This document shows, one piece after another, positions 30,112 to 32,758 of a stretch of DNA of 32,758 nucleotides (positions within the stretch are counted from its first letter, which is position 1; every line of letters starts with the position of its first letter). Under the pieces are notes generated by a model, which saw only the letters and a program-made list of their open reading frames with translations, searched no databases and had not been told where the DNA came from. Origin of the DNA: Akkermansia sp. GTDB lineage: Bacteria; Verrucomicrobiota; Verrucomicrobiia; Verrucomicrobiales; Akkermansiaceae. The position numbers and the translations under genes are program-made. The stretch lies in assembly GCA_017546845.1 (NCBI GenBank), contig JAFYRS010000027.1:1-32758 (forward strand), written 5' to 3'.

Positions 30112-30927
30112 ATGCTCAACAGCTATTACAAATCGCAAAATCAGGATTTTAACTTACAATACGGCGATTGTATCGAGTTGCTGAAGCAGTTTGACTTCAA
30201 ATTCGACTGTATTTTTGCAGATCCTCCCTATTTCTTGAGCAACGGAGGTATCAGCTGCCAGTCGGGCAAAGTGGTTTGCGTAGACAAGGGCACTTGGGAT
30301 AAAGCAGCTTCCCCTGAATACGTTGATTCCTTTAACAAAGAATGGCTTTCACTCTGTCGCGAAAAACTGACAGATAACGGCACCATCTGGATATCCGGCA
30401 CCTATCACAATATTTTCAGTGTTGCCAACACTCTAAATGAGCTTGGTTTCAAGATTCTGAATGTCGTCACGTGGGCAAAGACAAACCCACCGCCCAATAT
30501 TTCCTGCCGCTTTTTCACCTACTCATCGGAGTTTATCATCTGGGCACGAAAACACCCCAAAAAGCCGCATTACTACAATTACGATTTAATGCACCGGCTG
30601 AATGGGAACAAACAAATGACGGATGTCTGGCACTTGCCCGCCATTGCCCGCTGGGAAAAATCCTGTGGCAAACATCCCACACAAAAGCCACTGGCACTTC
30701 TTGTGCGCATCTTGCTTGCATCGACACCAGAAAACGGATGGGTTCTTGACCCATTCTGTGGAAGTGGGACAACCGGTATTGCCGCCAATCTCATCAATCG
30801 CCGATTCCTGGGCATTGACAACGAAATGCAATACCTTGAAATGGCGAAAGCCAGAAGGAAAGAGCTGGACAATGAAACTGTCCGAAAATCCTATGTTGCG
30901 AAAATAAAGGATTTAGCCAACATTTAA
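30112..30927 (+). CDS. DNA adenine methylase, M.DpnIIB (DpnA) type
   Basis: Second GATC methyltransferase of 271 residues with beta-group motif order: FADPPYFLSNGGIS (DPPY at 37-40) precedes DPFCGSGTTG (213-222). The blocks KTNPPPNISCRFFTYSSE, HYYNYDLMHRLNG, KQMTDVW and KHPTQKP closely resemble DpnA. In pneumococcus DpnA also methylates single-stranded DNA and protects incoming transforming DNA; that role here is inference. It follows the Dam-type gene by 16 bases and ends four bases from the convergent nuclease gene. Confidence 0.95.
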   Translation: MLNSYYKSQNQDFNLQYGDCIELLKQFDFKFDCIFADPPYFLSNGGISCQSGKVVCVDKGTWDKAASPEYVDSFNKEWLSLCREKLTDNGTIWISGTYHNIFSVANTLNELGFKILNVVTWAKTNPPPNISCRFFTYSSEFIIWARKHPKKPHYYNYDLMHRLNGNKQMTDVWHLPAIARWEKSCGKHPTQKPLALLVRILLASTPENGWVLDPFCGSGTTGIAANLINRRFLGIDNEMQYLEMAKARRKELDNETVRKSYVAKIKDLANI

Positions 30928-30931
30928 GCGA

Positions 30932-31468
30932 TTACCTCGGCACGGGCAATCCAAGCTTATTCAGAGGGATGTATTCAAAATAATAAGAACATCCCACAGA
31001 AATAATGTAGTCCAGCACATCCTTATACGCAGGCTGCTTGAACCAATCGTTGAGCAGATATATATACTCAACCTCCATGTTCAGCAGAGAGAGTAATTTC
31101 TTGTATTGCTTTTTCTTAAAATCGCAGGTTTGCAGTTTTTCATCAACAGAACCTCCGACTTTCTGAAATTTACACTCAATTACGAAGAATGTATTGTTGA
31201 CCACCACATAAATGGCATCATCAGGCAACAATTTTTTGGAAAGGATGCTATGATAATCAACACCTCGATAAGCAAGAAAACGGTAAAATGCGTGTTTTTT
31301 GAAAATTGAAGCGACAAACTCATTCTGATATTGGACATCTACCCATCCCAACTTATTATCAGAGCATGTATATCCCTCCTGCTTAATCAGAAAGGTTCTC
31401 AAGTCAGTTTTGCCTTCAAAAATAAGTCCGGTCTTGGTATTGGCCCCACCTATTCCATTCTCAATCAT
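30932..31468 (-). CDS. PD-(D/E)XK nuclease, orphan type II restriction enzyme-like
   Basis: 178 residues starting MIENGIGGANTKTGLIFEGKT, a GGANT-x-TGL-x-FE opening that I associate with a group of type II restriction enzymes. The active-site series is clear: LPDDAIY (Pro82-Asp83) followed by VIECKFQ (Glu98-x-Lys100), the PD...ExK motif. The tail is helical and Lys-rich. Its recognition site is unknown and no additional methylase for it is in the window, so it may rely on the GATC methylases, be an auxiliary enzyme, or be a leftover. It is tail to tail with the second methylase. Confidence 0.78.
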   Translation of the reverse strand: MIENGIGGANTKTGLIFEGKTDLRTFLIKQEGYTCSDNKLGWVDVQYQNEFVASIFKKHAFYRFLAYRGVDYHSILSKKLLPDDAIYVVVNNTFFVIECKFQKVGGSVDEKLQTCDFKKKQYKKLLSLLNMEVEYIYLLNDWFKQPAYKDVLDYIISVGCSYYFEYIPLNKLGLPVPR

Positions 31469-31553
31469 TGCAGTCGCTCCTATCTAGCAGTTCGCCCCAC
31501 ATTCTAATGAGTCAAGCCACCAAGATCAAGCTATTTTGCAATGTATGAGATGA

Positions 31554-32015
31554 TTATAGTCCAGCATTGAACCATTTACAGAAGCGCTTTATACCTTCCT
31601 CATCCCACAGTCTGGACTCTGTAACCACAGGTATACGCAAATCCATTTTTCCGGAAGCTTCTTCGGGGAGAGGATTTTCCTTGTACCAGTTATCAACCAT
31701 TTTTGAAGCATCGGCAAATGATTCACCGTCGATGATATACAGCAATCCGGGATTCTACCAGCATGGTTCAAAGCAATATTCATCGATGCGGTAGGCTGCA
31801 GCATCTTCGCCCATATAATCGGCCAGGACATCAAATGCACAAAATTGTCCCTCGCGTATGTCCTGACAAAATTCAAAAGGGCCATCCGGTTCTTCCTGAT
31901 ACACACGCTCGATGGATATGCGTTCTCCATCCTTATACAAGGCGAGCAACATATATCGGCATTCGTTCTCATTCGTGCCGCATTCAACATTTTTCAAGCA
32001 ATAGTGGTAGTTCAT
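31554..32015 (-). pseudogene. Gene split by an in-frame amber stop, unknown protein
   Basis: An open frame from ATG 32015 runs 86 codons (MNYHYCLKNVECGTN..., ending FEPCW), meets TAG at 31755-31757, and continues in the same frame for 67 codons (NPGLLYIIDGESFADASK..., ending KWFNAGL) to the stop at 31554. Both halves have coding character and together make a protein of about 153 residues rich in acidic residues and Cys. The family is not recognised. The simplest reading is a nonsense mutation in a formerly intact gene. Suppression or a sequencing error are possible. Confidence 0.65.
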
Positions 32016-32137
32016 AATTCTTTCTTTACAGACTTTAATTTCCCTTTTAATCCATATTTACAGACACCCAAAGAAAATATACACCGTTTTTCAAGATTTA
32101 TCACCCCTTATATTTCTTCATTGCAAGATTTTTAACA

Positions 32138-32151
32138 TCCAATATAATGGA
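32138..32151. promoter_or_regulatory. Upstream operator of the HTH regulator
   Basis: TCCAATATAATGGA, near-palindromic, exactly 30 bases (about three helical turns) upstream of a second copy at 32168-32181 that differs at one base. It lies just upstream of the -35 box. Confidence 0.65.
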
Positions 32152-32158
32152 TTTTATC

Positions 32159-32187
32159 TTGATTCCGTCCACTATAATGGATAGAAT
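32159..32187 (+). promoter_or_regulatory. Promoter abutting the HTH regulator gene
   Basis: TTGATT (32159-32164), 17 bases, TAGAAT (32182-32187), six bases to ATG 32194. The operator at 32168-32181 fills the spacer. A TATAAT inside each operator could also serve as -10 of weaker promoters, the first with TTGCAA at 32121. Confidence 0.6.
32168..32181. promoter_or_regulatory. Core operator between -35 and -10 of the HTH regulator
   Basis: TCCACTATAATGGA, near-palindromic with TCCA/TGGA arms, positioned to block RNA polymerase when bound. With the copy 30 bases upstream it suggests cooperative binding of dimers. Confidence 0.7.
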
Positions 32188-32193
32188 CAGGCC

Positions 32194-32499
32194 ATGCCGA
32201 CATTGGAGGAAATCATCGAGTGGCAAAAAACGCAAGGAATCAGCAAGCGCGCCCTTGCAGACAAGCTGCATGTGAACTACAAAGCACTCTGCCCGGTTCT
32301 GGCAGTCACCAAGCCCTTATCCCCCCAACTCGCTGCGCGAATAGGTGATCTTATGGAACGGAACCATGGCGGGCTTACAGTCACCCTGCCCAATGAATTT
32401 ACTCCCCTACTCACCGCCTGGGCAGCCACAGCCCACATCAGCATAGATGAGCTGGTGGCACAGCTGCTAGCAGATGCACTGAAGATTAAGCGAGGCTAA
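32194..32499 (+). CDS. Small HTH DNA-binding protein, likely autorepressor
   Basis: 101 residues. The N-terminal half (LEEIIEWQKTQGISKRALADKLHVNYKALCPVLAVTKPLSPQLAARIGDLM) reads as an XRE-type helix-turn-helix with a loop and final helix as in phage Cro-like or HigA-like regulators. The C-terminal half (LPNEFTPLLTAWAATAHISIDELVAQLLADALK) resembles a ribbon or helical dimerisation segment. It could be an antitoxin, but no toxin lies next to it. Two near-identical operators surround its promoter. Composition is host-like, so it may mark the right edge of the AT-rich block. Confidence 0.75.
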   Translation: MPTLEEIIEWQKTQGISKRALADKLHVNYKALCPVLAVTKPLSPQLAARIGDLMERNHGGLTVTLPNEFTPLLTAWAATAHISIDELVAQLLADALKIKRG

Positions 32500-32523
32500 T
32501 TTTTGCTTAAACAAGATGACATT

Positions 32524-32558
32524 AAAAAGGTGGATTTGTCTGAACAGATTAGCCCACC
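32524..32558 (-). terminator. Possible terminator of the partial gene at the right end
   Basis: GGTGG (32529-32533) pairs with CCACC (32554-32558), with an inner TCTG-AA-CAGA hairpin. On the minus strand it is followed by five T (32524-32528). It lies 24 bases after the stop of the partial minus-strand gene. Confidence 0.5.
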
Positions 32559-32581
32559 GAGAGTGTTTATTATCAAGCCTC

Positions 32582-32758
32582 TTATCTACCTACTTTTCTA
32601 GTATTCATTAATAATAAAAGTTCATCCAAGTTTTCTCTAAATCTGTTATCATATAAAACATCAAGTATTATTTCATGTGGTATAATCTGTTTTTCAGTTA
32701 AAAAAGCACGAATTTCCTCTCCGCGTTCATGGTTGTCAGCTCCAGCAAATGTATACAC
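32582..32758 (-). CDS. C-terminal part of an unknown protein (partial)
   Basis: 58 codons in frame with the window edge, ending at a TAA (32582-32584): the tail reads AGADNHERGEEIRAFL, then HEIILDVLYDNRFREN and LLLLMNTRKVGR. The codons are AT-rich like the DpnII block. The family cannot be told from this fragment, and the start lies outside the window. A likely terminator follows it. Confidence 0.6.
   Translation of the reverse strand: MYTFAGADNHERGEEIRAFLTEKQIIPHEIILDVLYDNRFRENLDELLLLMNTRKVGR

Larger units (their letters stand above)
26408..32040. other. AT-rich accessory block (DpnII-type restriction island)
   Basis: From about 26.4 kb the sequence turns clearly AT-richer, with different codon use (many AAA, ATT, TTT codons), and stays so to about 32.1 kb. 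The change is sharp at the point where homology to DpnI ends. The block contains the DpnII methylases and nuclease, two unrecognised genes, another nuclease and a broken gene. Horizontal acquisition is the simplest reading. I see no integrase, transposase or clear flanking repeats in the window. Confidence 0.7.

Overview
The window is a 32.8 kb stretch of bacterial chromosome. It is mostly GC-rich (roughly 55-60% by eye), with one clearly AT-richer block from about 26.4 kb to 32.1 kb. The adjacent ECF sigma factor and membrane Ser/Thr kinase, the outer-membrane proteins (LptD-like, beta-barrel) and the general protein style suggest a Gram-negative of the Planctomycetota-Verrucomicrobiota group, plausibly an Akkermansia relative. 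This assignment is inference, because no rRNA lies in the window.

Layout. (1) 1-919, minus strand: start of rpsM with its promoter and leader, and a small PEGA lipoprotein. (2) 1037-5008, plus strand: a NitT/TauT/SsuABC-type ABC importer operon ending in a GlcD-like flavin oxidoreductase. (3) 5120-9381, plus strand: an OlsF-like two-domain acyltransferase and an LptD-like outer-membrane protein, then a terminator, tRNA-Arg(CCG) and a bidirectional terminator. (4) 9603-18906, minus strand: the kinase and its sigma factor, then a long run read sua5 > SCP2-like > Fe-alcohol dehydrogenase > aldehyde dehydrogenase > small protein > plsY > gpsA (phospholipid precursor synthesis). (5) 18992-26.4 kb: an ankyrin protein, a pyruvate-formate-lyase-activating enzyme, small membrane or secreted proteins, an NAD(P)-binding epimerase-like protein with its GbsR/MarR-type regulator, a beta-barrel protein followed by an array of four hairpins, and a Sel1/TPR protein.

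(6) 26.1-32.5 kb, accessory region: a truncated DpnI gene (an enzyme that cuts methylated GATC) is cut off where an AT-rich DpnII-type (GATC) restriction-modification block begins. That block carries a Dam-like methylase and a DpnA-like methylase on the plus strand. A DpnII/MboI-like nuclease is read divergently, followed in the same direction by two genes I do not recognise, one of them a four-helix membrane protein. A second PD-(D/E)XK nuclease, a gene interrupted by an amber stop, a small self-controlled HTH regulator and the end of another gene complete the region. DpnI and DpnII activities are mutually lethal, so the broken dpnI beside an apparently intact DpnII system reads as a replacement event.

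A cross-cutting signal is promoter placement. At least nine genes have a sigma70-like -35/-10 pair with the -10 box ending only 6-7 bases before the start codon, which predicts transcripts beginning at or within a base of the start codon. In two of these (the GbsR/MarR regulator and the HTH regulator) a palindrome sits between -35 and -10, which predicts autorepression.
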